NCBI GenBank assembly: GCA_026018925.1
Contig: JAKSZU010000007.1
Location: forward strand, 100,298,860 to 100,362,859
DNA length: 64,000 nucleotides
Reading direction: 5' to 3'
Origin: Tupaia tana
Lineage: Eukaryota > Chordata > Mammalia > Scandentia > Tupaiidae
The position numbers and the translations under genes were made by a program. The notes below the pieces were generated by a model. That model saw nothing but the letters and a program-made list of their open reading frames with translations. It was not told where the DNA came from and ran no database searches. This document shows positions 31,767 through 46,767 of the stretch, piece by piece. Each line of letters starts with the position of its first letter. The stretch's first letter is position 1.

Positions 31767-32499
31767 TATATGTATATGGATATGTATATAGCCACATAAT
31801 TTTTAGAAATTATTTCTGTAAGATACCTTAAAATATTTTTAGAACAAGGTAAGAAAAATTATCAACTCAGTCTTCTCTGGTCTGGATAGCCAAAAACAAT
31901 GGATTCAAAACGGTAAATGGTTGAACCTATCTATCAAGTCACAGCATCTCTCCTGGGTAGCATCAAATTTTGGGAGCCTTTTGGAAACATCAATAAAATA
32001 AGATTGAAACTATACTTCGAAGATGAAAATATAGCTAAATAGACCCTACCTAGCTTAGGCCAGCCTAAAGACAACGGAATGTCTTGTGACACTCTAACTG
32101 TATCTTTACAAGGTGACATTATTCAAGGAAGACCTTCCTACTCAGAAACATCAGGAGAAACAATGCCCCTGTCTTCACATACCTGTATTCTACTGGGCAA
32201 ATAAGGCAAAAACAAAACAACAAAATTGAAAAAAGTTATAAATTTTTACAAGCGTATTTCAAGGAAATACAATGTTAGGGAGAATAGAAAGGGAAGAGGA
32301 CTCTACCTAGGGTGGTTACAAAACCTTGTTGTGGCTGGTAGTTGAGCAGGAAGAAAAGGGAGTTGGCCGTGTGATAAGCTGTGGAAAGAGCTTCCCAGGC
32401 CTGGAGCAAGGAGAGAAGGAAGGAGGGAAGAACTGAGGGAGGGACCAAGAGAGGAGAGAGGTGTAGAAGAGAAGAATTGACCACATTAAAGGAACTGAA
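31767..32499. other. Intron, no recognised feature
   Basis: AT-rich sequence grading into purine-rich sequence near 32400. No gene or recognisable repeat. Confidence 0.45.
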
Positions 32500-34220
32500 A
32501 GGAAATTGGTACAGATGAGCATAATGACTAGCAGGGACTGAGAAGCAGGACAAGATATGGCTAGAGAGACAAGCTAGGGTCAGACCATTCAGGTTCTTAT
32601 AGACTCACAGGAAGGAGTTTTAATTTTTTTTGTTTTGCCATTTTCTTTCTGTCTGTCTGTCTGTCTCTCTCTCTTTTTCATTTCAGGAAGTGTGTACATT
32701 TGGCAGACAAAGGCAGAGACAGGGACAAAGGGAAAGGGTAAACATCCTCAAGTGGGGCATGATCATACTGCAATCCCTTCTCCTCCATTTCTCCGTGGGC
32801 CCACACATATATGCGCCCAGCATGGTTTTCAAGCCACTGGGTCTGGGATTCAAAATGTGACCAGCGATGTGGGTTTCCACTCACTAAACTACTAGGCTAT
32901 GGAGCTGACCCTGTAGTTATATGTCTAAATGCAATTAGTAACCTCTTCGGTATCTTAAATAAGTTATATACTCTGATTTGACATTTTAAAATACTCATCA
33001 TTCTAGCTGCTGCATAGAGAATAAATTATAATGGAACAAGAGTATGGTAGATGCAGGGACATCAATTAGATAAATAATGGTGAACTGGAAAGAAGTATGA
33101 TATATATTAGATACAGAATCAATAGGACTTGCTGTTAATTATGCATGGGACATGAGAAAAAGTGAGGAATTAAGAATACCTAACTCATGGGTTATTAAAA
33201 TAAGCGAATGGGTCGGCAGTATTATGATTTACCAAGCTATAAAATGAGCAAGATGGAGCAGACTAGGGGGCAGGAAGGGTGGGAGGCTGAAATAAGTTTT
33301 AGTTTGAACATATTAAGATGTTCAAAGAGAAATATCAAAAAAGCAGTTGGACAAAGGTGTCTGGAACGCAGGATGAAAGATCAGAATGTAAATATATGTT
33401 TGGGAGCCATCGATTCAGAGGAGATATTAGTAGCTATAGGGAAATGATAGTGTCTGTAGAGAAGAGAGGAGAGCCAGCGCTAAGGGGTGCAGTATAATAC
33501 ACAGTAGTGGACAGAACAGGAGACACGGTCAACCAGCCAAAACTGGTAAGAGTCAATAGGCAAATGGGGAGTCAGAGGCCCAGAAAGGAATGTGTTTCAA
33601 GAAAGGAATGACAGACTATATTACAGGTAATTGGGTTAAAAAATCTGTTAAGATATTAAACAGAGAAAATATCCTCTAAAATCTGAAAGATGAAGGTCAT
33701 TGGTAACTGACAGAAAGTTTCAGGAAAAAAGGGGTTTGAAAGGTAGATGGGGTTTGGTTGATGAACAAATGGATGTTGGTATGAAAATGAAGATAATGCA
33801 TGTAAGCAGCTCGTCTAAGGAACCTGATTCCGAATGTATACACAGAAACATACTTTTGATTTTCTCTCTCTCACACAAGGCAATATAAGGAGCACAGAAA
33901 TAAGACAGTAGCTGGAGGGGAACATGGAAAACTAAGAGAGGACTTTTTTAAGAAAGGAGATCATAAAAGCAGGCTGAGGCTGAAAGGGGCATTCAGTAGA
34001 AGAGCGTGACACTGTAGGGAAGGAGCCACACCTGTGAGAAACCAGGAAGATACGGAGACTCACTGGTTATTTTCTGATAGGAACAGACACAATCCTTCCA
34101 GACTCTGTTTTGCCTTCTGTCCCAGACACCGTAAATACGGCTGCTGAAGGTCTCACTCTGAAAGTGAGGTCAGCAGCTGGGAGTGAGCAGGGGTGAAGGG
34201 AGAGTTAAAGGTCTGAGAGA
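32500..34220 (+). repeat. Ancient mammalian interspersed repeat, copy 3, split by a SINE
   Basis: GACCATTCAGGTTCTTATAG, then after the SINE ATTCTAGCTGCTGCATAGAG, TAGATACAGAATCAATAGGA, AGCAGTTGGACAAAGG and GGGAGCCATCGATTCAGAGG run in the same consensus order as the other copies. Confidence 0.55.
32670..32911 (-). mobile_element. tRNA-derived SINE, old variant
   Basis: CATACTGCAATCCCTTCTCC, then CAAGCCACTGGGTCTGGGAT and reversed head CTATGGAGCTGACCCT, as in 8697-8933. It splits ancient repeat copy 3. Confidence 0.78.
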
Positions 34221-36273
34221 CATGAAGGTGAAAATAGGTATGTACAGGTGGAGCAACCATGCTGACAGACTACTCTGACACAACGTTGAGCCCCACTAAC
34301 ATCTGTGGGCAAGACTCTCTTCTCCATCACAGTGACTCCAGCTTAGAGTAAGAGATGGCAGACAGTCACCAGAGATGGAGTTGTACCTGGCAAATTTTCA
34401 CATTCCCATTGTCCCTTTCCTTCACTCTGGTAAAAATAACGGAGGAAATCTGAGGGATAGGAAAGAAAAACAGAAACATTTACATAAAGAGCTATCCAGA
34501 ACAAGGTTTCCGTCTGTATAGACAGGAACATACTTTTTCATTTTCTTCTATCTCTATGCAAGGCAATAATAGAAATCATGACTCTAAGCTGACACACCCA
34601 CCCACTACTACATTTCCCTACACCTACAAACCCATCTGGACGTAGGCTAGGGAAATAACAAAAACAAAACAAATTAAGCCCTTCCTGTTAAAATGTTGGA
34701 TTCTAGGATAATGAAAAGGCTATTCAAAACAATTAAAGATATAACCTATAGGTGTTACATCTGACAACAAATCATTTTCCTCAGCCGTGGCACTGTCGGT
34801 AACATGGAGGTATTTCAAACACTCACAGTTTAGTCAACCAAACTTCTCTCAATAATCTCCCAATTAAAATTATTTCTTTCTTTGAAAAAATGACAGAAAG
34901 GTGCTGAGTAATGTTCAAACAAGGATTACGTGCTCATCACAAAAATTATTCTTTTCTATTCCAATGATTTAAATGATACAGTATTTAATTCATTAAGTGC
35001 TGAAAGGAATTTAGCAATTTGAAATGTAGTACAAAAATGCATTAAACATCTATTAAAAAATTAAAAATGGTGCTTCTGAGAAGGCATCAAAAATAAATGA
35101 ACGATTAAATAATATAAACAAAAAAAATTACACTCCAAATATTTAACTCACAAATGTATGTGAGAAACAACTGGAATTCGTTAACATTCAGCGGAACCTG
35201 AACATGGGCTTAAAAAGTCTCAAAGTTTTCCTAATAAGTTATAGCTGATTAAAATCTTTAAGAATATTTCCAATAATTCTATCATGTTAAAAATTCTTGA
35301 CTTTACCGATCTTACCTGCTTTGAAAAACAAACTTTAAATGCTTCTGCTTCTAGTCCCCAAACCCTCCAAAGTATACTGTTTTACTGTACGTTGGGACAC
35401 TGTGTTGCTTAAGGTATGGAAAGCCTGATTTTGTAGCTCAGTTTGAGCTTATTATTATGGACAAAATGTACACAGTGTTAACGGTTACGTAACTGACTCT
35501 GGCTTCTATTCCCATAGAAACTGAAAATACATAACCAAAAATGAGATCTACTGAGAATGAGTGCTTAATTTAAGACATCCCACATTTGGTGATTGGGCAT
35601 CCGTTTCCAGAGAAGCCAGAATAAAGGGACAGCTCGGCAGCTAAGCCGTTAGGACTTTTTTTAAAAATAGGTTTTAGCTTAAGTCTGCCAGCTAGATTTC
35701 TAGTTACTGATATTTTTGGTCCTATATTAAGTAAAATGTTTCCTTAGAAAAATGTAAAGAAAAATATGAATAAACATCTTATACATTATGATAATTACAT
35801 GTATATAATTAAAATGCTTAGTAAACTGCAGGCATATCTTCTGAAAAACTATTATAAACAATAGTACATTCCATACTTGAGGGAAAAAATTGAATATGAG
35901 GAATTATAATATTGAGAGGAAAATGGTATTTTAACAGAATTTAGCAGTTGATTTTTTTCACTAGTATCAAGTAACCAAGAAGGTAAGAATTTGGTAAAAT
36001 TATTCTTTTCATGTAAATGTTGGAGAAATAATTCTTTCGTAAATTTGTTGTTGACAAGAGACCATATGAAATCCATATACAGAAAGTATTAAAAGTATTT
36101 TAAGATTTGTGGAAAAATAATCACAAATAAGAATACAATGGAACTCATAATAATGAGCTGTATTTTTACCATCATTTTAACACAGAAATACAACCAAATA
36201 AATCTAAGAAGACTTTGGTTTATAATGGTCTATAAAACAATCTTTAAGTTAAGTGCATTAAACTATGTCAAAA
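34220..36273. other. Two kilobases of unique AT-rich intron
   Basis: The longest stretch without any young repeat in the window. I recognise no exon, RNA or mobile element in it. Confidence 0.5.
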
Positions 36274-36355
36274 TATTGGGCCACTGGAAAAGTCATGATG
36301 TATTTTTCTGTTTTTCTATGCCAAAATGCATCATGACTTTCCGAACAACCCAATA
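36274..36355. mobile_element. 82-bp palindromic mariner-type MITE
   Basis: The left end TATTGGGCCACTGGAAAAGT and the right end, which reversed reads TATTGGGTTGTTCGGAAAGT, form terminal inverted repeats of about 33 bp, both continuing CATGATG(T/C)ATTTT. The whole element is little more than the two repeats, as in MADE1-like derivatives of mariner transposons. The outer TA fits mariner target choice. Confidence 0.8.
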
Positions 36356-36603
36356 CTATATGCTGGTGGTACCTGTATTTTAGAAAGAACTCTCTTACGT
36401 AAATTGAAGATTCTGCCACTTGTTAAAATCATGCGAGTTAGGCACACCTGAGCTTTGTGCTTACATACTACATATCGTTTTGATCACTTATTCCAGCAAG
36501 AAGGTGATGTGATTTAGTATCTTTCAAAACAGCTAGAAAACAACATTGTCATGGTCAGAAACCCTATGAACCACACAGCCTACTTCAGGAGTCAGACTCT
36601 CAC

Positions 36604-36864
36604 CAGACTGATGATGCGTGTAGTGTCCGGACGCCTCGGCAGACTGCCGCTGCTCACTGTCCGGAGAAGACAGCAGGGACGCAGAACGAGGGCTTTCTGT
36701 AGGAGACGGTGCTGAATGAACCTGAGCTGACACTGCAGAGGGTGTAGACGGCTGAAGAGTCTGTTCAGCTGGAGTATCCACTTCCATTGCAGTTTCACCC
36801 ACTTCCAAATCAGGACTTGATGGCACCGTAGGGAGAGTTGAAACATCTGACTGACTCGTTCCAC
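36604..36864 (-). CDS. DCAF6: DCAF6 exon (Ser/Pro-rich disordered region)
   Basis: A 261-nt, 87-codon exon encodes [20 protein letters not shown], then [20 protein letters not shown], a Ser/Pro-rich run with [15 protein letters not shown], and the end HYTHHQS. It matches the disordered middle of DCAF6 with moderate substitution, as expected for such a region. The acceptor is TTTCTTGAAG|GTGG and the donor is CAGTCTG|GTGAGAG. Start and end are both in phase 1. This phase joins correctly to the alternative exon at 23372-23527. Confidence 0.92.
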
Positions 36865-37120
36865 CTTCAAGAAACACAATTTCTTTAAACAGATTTACAT
36901 TTTAAATACAAGTTTAAATTTAAATGCATGCTTTCTAAAACAAACTAAAGAGATGTGTTCAGGAAACACAACTGAGCACATGCACACACAAACATGATTT
37001 CAGGATATCAATAATGTCTGCTGGTAAATCTGAACAAGCTAAGTAAGAGGAATAAAATTCTACCTACAACCTGTTTTCATTAAAATGATTAGTTTAGTAA
37101 TAATACAAAACTTGCTTATC

Positions 37121-37345
37121 TGGGCCAGTCAGCAGTGCAGCGGTGAAGCAGCTGGACCCCATGTGGCCAACTGCACAGCTCTAGTCCTGGACCTGGCAGC
37201 TCAAAGTACATGCTGGGCGCATGTGCATATGTGCCCAAAACCCGGAAGGGAAAGGAACATGGAGGAGGGATTGCAGCATGACTATCCTTCATGGGCAGTG
37301 CTTTCTCACTTTCTTGCCCTTTCACTTTCTGTGGCAAAATTAAAA
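37121..37345 (+). mobile_element. tRNA-derived SINE, old type 1
   Basis: GGGCCAGTCAGCAGTGCAGC, GGATTGCAGCATGACTATCC and the end TCTGTGGCAAAATTAAAA. Confidence 0.83.
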
Positions 37346-37562
37346 CGACAAAAACAAAAAAACTAGTTACCTATAAATGTTGATATATTCCCATTCTCAG
37401 AGTGTATGGAAAAGGGGTTCAAAATGGGGAGTCTCAGAGTTATTTGTTTTTAAGAAAAGGAAAAGGTAAGTGATAAAAGTCTGGTGTAACTAGAATGGAT
37501 AAACTATATCCAATAGGTTTGTCCTCTACTGCTTCAAGCATGCAATACATTAAAAACCTTGT

Positions 37563-37662
37563 GAGCAGCAGATCGCGTAATAGTTATGTCACTGGACTCC
37601 CCCATAGCTGCTGCAGTTCGTGTCCCAGACCCGGTGACTTAAAACTCAAGCGGGGGGTGGGG
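37563..37662 (+). mobile_element. tRNA-derived SINE, type 1, head half only
   Basis: GAGCAGCAGATCGCGTAATA, box B AGTTCGTGTCCC, then it stops after AAAACTCAAGC at a G-rich run leading into a type 2 SINE. Confidence 0.82.
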
Positions 37663-37665
37663 GGG

Positions 37666-37820
37666 GGGGAACAGGTGGCATGGCGGTTAAAGGCACTGGA
37701 CTCCCATGTGGCTGACTGTGGTTAGAGTCCTGGACCTGGCGACTGGCTTTCTCACTTTCCCTTTCTCTCTCTGGTCAAGTTAAAAAACAATAATCACAAA
37801 TAAAAATAAATAAATAAATA
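37666..37820 (+). mobile_element. tRNA-derived SINE, type 2, joined to a truncated type 1
   Basis: GGAACAGGTGGCATGGCGGT, box B GGTTAGAGTCC and the end CTCTGGTCAAGTTAAAAAAC, then TAAA units. Confidence 0.88.
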
Positions 37821-37931
37821 ATTTGTAGGGGGAAAAACCAACTTTGTGACTGCTGTAAATATAAAACATGGTATAAGATGATATACATAAAACTGACTCC
37901 AACAGTTTTTGCCAGCTTTCTGATGACTTTA

Positions 37932-40519
<2,588 letters not shown>

Positions 40520-41640
40520 GCTTTAACTTTTTACTAGAACAGAGTTCACACAGCACAACATTCACCGTGAAAAGTACAAGGCTCAGTGGTCCCTATTCAC
40601 AGAGAACCCGCACAGCCGTCACCACTAGCCAGTCCCAGAACGCTGCATCGCCCCCAAAGAAAGTCCTTCCCCTCAGCAGCCACTCCCTCCCTGCGCCTCC
40701 ACGCCGCCTCTGGCAGCCACTACTCTGTTTCTTACTTCCCTGGGTTTTCCTACTCCGGACATTTTACATGAATGGGCTCATAAACATGGGCCTCTGTGTC
40801 TCACGTCTTTCACTTAGCAAATGTTTCCATGGTCTCTTCACACCATAGCATATATCAGTACCTCATTTCTCTAATGGCTGAATGAGATTCTATTTGATGG
40901 ATATACCACCTTTTATTTATACATCCGTCAGTTGACAAACACCGCATTATTCTCACTTATTTGCTATTGTAAATAATAGCAAATGTATGAGCACATGTAT
41001 AAGTTTCTGTAGAGACATATATTTCCAAATCTCAGGTATGTATTTAGTGGTGGGATGGCTGGGCCATACAACTCTGTTTAATTTTTTTTTTTTTTTTTTA
41101 GAGGGATAGAGAGAAAGAGAGAAAGTGAGAAAGCAAGCTGCCAGGTCCAGGACTTGAACCGTAGTCAGCCATATGGGAGTCCAGCGCCCTTAACCACCAC
41201 GTCACCTGCCGGCCCCTCTGTTTAATTTTTGAGGAATTGCTAAACTGTTTTCCGAAGTGGCTGCACCTTTCTGCATGGTGTGCGTGGTAATGTATGAGAG
41301 TTTCTCCACACCTGGCCAGTACGTGTCATTACACATCACTTTTGCTTTGGTCATCCTAGTGGGTGGCTTTGATTTACATTTCCCTGATGACTACTAATGT
41401 TGAGTATCTCCTTATGTGCTTATTGGCCATTTATATTTCTTCTCTGGAGAAAAGCCTATTCAAATTCTCTCCCAATTTTTAAATTGGGGTATTTTTCTTT
41501 TTTATTGTTAAATAGTAAGAGCCCTTTTTTAGTTGTGTATACCACATATTAATCAGATATATGACTTCCTAATTTTTCCCCATTCTGTGGGTCACTGCCT
41601 TCTTTAAGTTCATTTTAAAATAAAATACTCATTGATCCCC
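40520..41640 (-). mobile_element. Old L1 ORF2/3' part, antisense, split by a SINE
   Basis: The plus strand reads antisense L1 landmarks in order: TTCCATGGTCTCTTCACACC, GGATATACCACCTTTTATTT, GGGATGGCTGGGCCATACA, AACTGTTTTCCGAAGTGGCT, TGCTTATTGGCCATTTATAT and CCATTCTGTGGGTCACTGCC. Divergence is high. A type 2 SINE with a 15-bp target duplication interrupts it. Confidence 0.85.
41086..41215 (-). mobile_element. tRNA-derived SINE, type 2, inside old antisense L1
   Basis: T-rich tail to CCACGTCACCTGCCGGCCC. CTCTGTTTAATTTTT flanks both ends (41071-41085 and 41216-41230). Confidence 0.93.
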
Positions 41641-41641
41641 C

Positions 41642-41664
41642 CCACACACACACACACACACACA
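41642..41664. repeat. (CA)n microsatellite
   Basis: About 11 CA units at the end of the old L1. Confidence 0.93.
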
Positions 41665-42540
41665 ATTTAGGTTTTGATAAAAACTTGCTGACAGCCTATT
41701 TGTAAATTTTCTCCTGGAAAACTTACCATCCAACAAGGTGAATAAAAGAAAAATCTCTTTCTCCTCAGCAAAGCAGACAGAAGAATACTCTCATACAGCC
41801 CACAGTGTGGAAGTATGGCTAAGAGCAACTGCGAGAGCAAAATCTACCTGGGCAGCCGCAGGGCACGGCGGGAAATGAAGCAGATGAGGAAACCTAGTGG
41901 GCAGCGATCCAGGATCTCGGACAGATGACCCCCTGGAAGCAGAGGGCCTCAGCCTTTATATAAAATACATACAGGGAACTATCACAGGGCCCAGCTCCAC
42001 AATTGTGAGAGGAATTTTTACACCATATGGACAAAAAACAGGTTTTAAAACCTCAGCAATTAATTCTGGAACAAGATCTTCAAATTAAAAACAATTCCAA
42101 GTTTGATTTTTTGAGTATGTGAAATTACCTAGTTAAGAATACTAAAAATAGAATAGAACGCATTTGGTCGGCCAGCGAACTGTTTTTCTGAGCATCTTTT
42201 GTGTGTCAGGTATTATTCTAGGTATTAGAAGAGTAATGGACAAAACAATTTTTAAATCCTCAACATCACATAACTTACAGTCGAGTGGTGCAGCCAAATG
42301 TTACAAGAAATAAAAAGGGAAAACATACATAGAAAGTGGTAAGTGCCATGGACAAAAATAAGCTGAAAGGGGTACAGGTATGACCGAGCTAAGGGGTGCA
42401 GTTTTTCAGAGTGGTGAGTAGGACCTCATTAAAATCGTGACAGAAGGAAAGTCCTGGAATACAAAGGACATCCAGATGTCTGAGAGAGCACATCAGGTGG
42501 GTCGAGCTCAAACACTCAGACAGAAGTGTCATCTTCATGA

Positions 42541-42622
42541 GGGCCAGCAGATGGCGTAACGGTTATGTTGCTGGACTCCACATGGTCGACCAGCCATTCC
42601 TGGGCTGCTGGCTGAGAATCAT
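42541..42622 (+). mobile_element. tRNA-derived SINE, type 1 head fragment
   Basis: GGGCCAGCAGATGGCGTAAC to GACTCCACATGGTCGACC, then truncated just before a type 2 element, as at 37563. Confidence 0.83.
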
Positions 42623-42632
42623 GCTGGGCAGG

Positions 42633-42790
42633 GCTGGCAGGCGGGGTGCTGGACTTCCACACAGCTCACTACAGTTCCAGTCCTGGGCCGGGCGGCTTGC
42701 TTTTTCACTTTCCCTCCCTCTCTGTCTCTCGCTGGTCAAATTTAAATATATTAAATTATTAAAAAAAAAAAAAAAAAGAAAGAAAGGAAA
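42633..42790 (+). mobile_element. tRNA-derived SINE, type 2
   Basis: GGGCAGGGCTGGCAGGCGGG, box B AGTTCCAGTCC and the end CGCTGGTCAAATTTAAATAT with an A tail. Confidence 0.87.
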
Positions 42791-43174
42791 AGCATCATCT
42801 TCTAAGCTGGTGAGCAAGCCAATATGGTGAGAGCAGAGCAAAGGAGAGACCTGACTTCACGTAAGTCCCACAGGGTCGCTTTGGCTGCTGCGTAGCCGGA
42901 AGACTGTTGGGAGTGAGAGCAGGAGGCGGCTAGAAAACCGCCATGACCGAGCAGACACGCAGAGGCCCCGGATAAAGGTACTAGGGGAGGAAGTGGAGGT
43001 CAGCTCTGGAAGACACTTTTAGAGACAAGTTGTGGACAACAGGAGAAAATGAGAAAATCAATTCAATAAAGAAGTCTAATCATGGGGTGGAGCAGGCAGG
43101 AGAACATCAACAAGATGCTGGGGAGAAAGGAGCAGACAGACGACGTAGAGAACAAGGCAGGCCCAGACCTGGTG

Positions 43175-43384
43175 AGGAGGCAGGAGGGCGCCACTGGCCA
43201 ATGGCTGAGGCTGCATGGGAGGCCTGGGTTTGGTTTCCAGTCCAACCTAAACAAGGCAGTGCACTGGTGTGCACCTGAGGCCCTCGCTCACCAGGAGGCT
43301 GGGCCAGACACTCATGACATGGGCAATAAGGCCCTGTCAAAAACACCCATTTCTCTTTCTTGCTTTCAACCTCGCTTTCTCTCA
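43175..43384 (+). mobile_element. SINE-like repeat, type 4
   Basis: GTTTGGTTTCCAGTCC as a box-B candidate, ACTGGTGTGCACCTGAGGCC, then GGCCCTGTCAAAAACACC and a TTTCTCTCATAAAAATAAAT end. It is unlike types 1-3. Confidence 0.5.
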
Positions 43385-43402
43385 TAAAAATAAATAAATA
43401 AA

Positions 43403-43443
<41 letters not shown>

Positions 43444-43444
43444 A
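43385..43444. repeat. (AAAT)n microsatellite
   Basis: AAAT units in the tail of the preceding type 4 element. Confidence 0.93.
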
Positions 43445-43452
43445 GTAATGTG

Positions 43453-43716
43453 GGACCAGCAGTTAGTGTAATGGCTATGTCGCTGGACTCCCATGTAGTT
43501 GACCGTGGTTCGCATCCCGGACCTGTGGCTTAAACTCACACCGGGCCCGTGTGCGTGCGTGCCCAAGATCCCGAGAGAAGAATGGAGGAGAAGGGATTGC
43601 GGCGTGGCCATCCCCCTGGGGGGCGATTTCTCGCTTTCTGTCTCTCTGTCTCTCTCTGGCGAGTGCACGCGTCCAATAGCAAAAAAAAAAAAAAAAAAAA
43701 AAAAAATCTCTCAAAA
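43453..43716 (+). mobile_element. tRNA-derived SINE, type 1, with target duplication
   Basis: GGGACCAGCAGTTAGTGTAA to CCAATAGC and an A26 run. AATAAAGTAATG lies on both sides. Confidence 0.93.
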
Positions 43717-43772
43717 AAATAAAGTAATGCAAAAATATAGTAAAATGAGAAGCAAAAAAACTGAATTAAGAC

Positions 43773-44024
43773 TGGGACCAGCAGTTAGCGTAATGGCTAT
43801 GTTGCTGGACTCTCACATAGCTGACCGCGGACCCAGTGGCTTAAACTCACACCGGGTGCGTGCGCGTGCATGCCCAAGATCCTGGGAGAAGAATGGAGGA
43901 CAAGGGACTGTGGCATGGCCATCCCCCCTGGGGGGTGATTTCTCGCTTTCTGTATCTCTGTCTCTCACTGTCTTTCTGGCGAGCGCACGCACCCTATAGC
44001 AAAAACCTCTCCAAAAAAAGGTAA
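43773..44024 (+). mobile_element. tRNA-derived SINE, type 1, lacking box B
   Basis: The head runs straight from GCTGACCGCGG to ACCCAGTGGC, so the GTTCGAGTCCCGG block is missing. AAAACTGAATTAAG still flanks both ends. Confidence 0.93.
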
Positions 44025-44040
44025 AAAAAACTGAATTAAG

Positions 44041-45684
44041 ATAAAGAAAAAAATGAGAGAGAAATTATTGGAAGACATGAAAAACTAAAAGGCACCCAGA
44101 AATTGAAAGAATATAAAAATATTATGAAAACATAAATTTTTATTCATCCTTTACCCTGTTCAAGCTTTTACTAATATTCCCAATCAAAATCAACTATTAC
44201 TTTCTTTATTCTACTTACATAGAACATAGTCCCTATAGATAGTTCCATTATTTTAAGTTTTGCATTATGTTTCCATGAAACTGTAAGTTCTTGAGTGAGG
44301 GGCCATGACTTTGTCCAGTCACCCCTGCCTTTCTCAAGTTTAATATAGGGTGTGGGGTACGTAGGCCCCAGTAAATATCTAGTGAGGTGAGATGAGCTTC
44401 TCCGAACATACTACCAAGGTTTTAATATAAAACACCCAAAGAAAACGTACTGGAATCGAGAGGGAGACAGGTCATTCATGTCCTCTACATGTGCCTCTGA
44501 ATGATTAGGCTTGTTATAATAAACATAATTTATTTTTATCATTTTGATCTGTTTTTGGAAGTAGGTTTCTTAATTTAGTTAATTCAACAAAGAATACCAA
44601 GAAACACACTTCCAGAAAAGCCAGCTGTCATGACTCAGCTTCGCTCACTCTGATTACATAAATATCCTTTGGCTACGACCTATGGTATCCAAGCTAGCTG
44701 GCCCACTTAAAACACCTGTGCACTTCCAGCTCTCGTTACGTAACAGGCCAGAGTTTGTCACTTTACTCGCCCACATACCTCAAGGGGCAATTGCATGGCA
44801 ACAGAATGACAGAGCACCTTTCTTATTTCCAACCAGATCCATGAACTCTTCACAGATTTCACTAGCCATGACACGCTCCCTTCTTTGTCAACTTCCTAAT
44901 TCACTTAAATACACTGCACATTTAGAATCCTAAAATATATTTATAAAATCATCCTCATCTTCTAGTTTTATAGCCCACTAACCCTATAATTCTAAGAACT
45001 GAATTTAATTTTGTAGCTCGTAGAAATGATAAAATTGCTGTCTTTAGCAACCTTTAAAATGTGTTTACGAATAGGCACTGAGCCAAGCCTCAAAAGTCAC
45101 TGATACTAAAAATCTACGGTTAATTTCAAGACATTTACAAGCCTAAAGTAGAACGAATAAACACGGGGCATTAGAAAATAAAGCCAAAATGAAAATATGT
45201 TGAGAAAAGAAAACAGATTAAAGCAAACAAAATTTTTCTAAGGCTATACACTGTGAAAGATGAAATATTTCTAGGTTTTCTCTTTTAGAAGAAAATGATG
45301 AACTATTTAATAGTCATTTTTGTGACAGTAATCCAATTCACCTACTTTTCAAAATACACTCCTACTGTAACTCACCCTTCCCACATACTCCTGTGCATCT
45401 GTACTACGTACCGTGTGTGTCTGCACTACCCCGAGGCCCGCCGCCATGCCACATAGCCCACCACAGTGCCACGTAGCCCACCGCTGTGGGAGGGTCCGCC
45501 CCACCGAGCAGTCAGCAGTGAGCGGACCCCTGGGTTGCGTGCGCGCTCCTTACCACCTCCCATTACCCGTTGCTGCCTCTCCTGCCTGCTAGGCCTGCTG
45601 GTCGTTCTGGCTTCTGCTGTGCTTCCATGAACTCAGAGACGCATCTGGCTATTAAATATGTTCTCTTTAAAAATAGCTCACAAC
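44041..45684. other. Intron; GC-rich patch at 45419-45600
   Basis: Mostly unique AT-rich DNA. A CpG-rich patch contains two tandem near-copies of GCCACATAGCCCACCACAGT. Nothing else is recognised. Confidence 0.5.
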
Positions 45685-45948
45685 GGAACCAGCAGTTAGC
45701 GCAATGGCTATGTTGCTGGACTCCCACATAGTTGACCGCGGTTCGCGTCCCGGACCTGGTGGCTTAAACTCACACCGGGCGCGTGTGCATGCGTGACCAA
45801 GACCCCGAGAGGAGAATGGAGGAGAAGGGATTGCGGTGTGGCCATCCCCCCTGGGGGGTGATTTCTCGCTTTCTGTCTCTATGTCTCTCTCTGTCTGTCT
45901 GGCGAGCGCACGCGCCCTATAGCGAAATCCTCTTCAAAAAAAAAAAAA
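45685..45948 (+). mobile_element. tRNA-derived SINE, type 1
   Basis: GGAACCAGCAGTTAGCGCAA, box B GGTTCGCGTCC, full middle and tail CGCGCCCTATAGCGAAATCC. CTCACAA recurs on both sides. Confidence 0.92.
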
Positions 45949-46011
45949 ACTCACAATAATCTTTTGAGAGCCTTATCCTTATCAGCCCCAGTTCTTCCAC
46001 ATATGAGGGGA

Positions 46012-46190
46012 CTTCCGAAAGTTTGCAGAAAAATGAAAAGTACTAGTGTATTTTGATACAAAAACGTTTTCAAATCACGATAGGCATTTTTCAAGAGCTT
46101 TCTGATGCTCCCTCTTGTGTTTCATGTCCTCCCTCCCTAAACTGTAAATGCCTTGAAAATGAACACAATTTTTTTTGGCCTACAGGCCCC
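46012..46190. mobile_element. Possible decayed mariner-type MITE
   Basis: GGGACTTCCGAAAGTTTGCA then GAAAAATGAAAAGTAC resembles the terminal repeat of MARNA-like elements. The far end is not clear. Confidence 0.35.
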
Positions 46191-46206
46191 AGGAGTCACT
46201 GAATTA

Positions 46207-46485
<279 letters not shown>

Positions 46486-46767
46486 TTAATTAAAATGAAT
46501 AACTTTTAAAGATAAATGTTTTAAAATCTTTGTGTGAATTATGAGATATGTGGTCTAAAGTAGCCATAAATCTGAGCTATCACATTTATTTCTAGAAGAG
46601 GTTCTTCGGTTTTCGGATTTTATAACAAAAGAAAGAACAACGGATAATACAGTATAAAAACATGTCTATTAAAAAAGGTTAGTGACTGTCTGGCATTCCA
46701 GATTACATCACTGGTTTAATTAGTAAGTTAATACATAACTTGACAGATTAAAATAATTTTTAATCAC

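Larger units (their letters stand above)
42180..43080 (+). repeat. Ancient mammalian interspersed repeat, copy 4, split by SINEs
   Basis: GTCAGGTATTATTCTAGGTA, then ATAAGCTGAAAGG and GGACCTCATTAAAATCGTGA, and after the SINE block GGTCGCTTTGGCTGCTGCGT follow the consensus order of copies 1-3. Confidence 0.5.
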
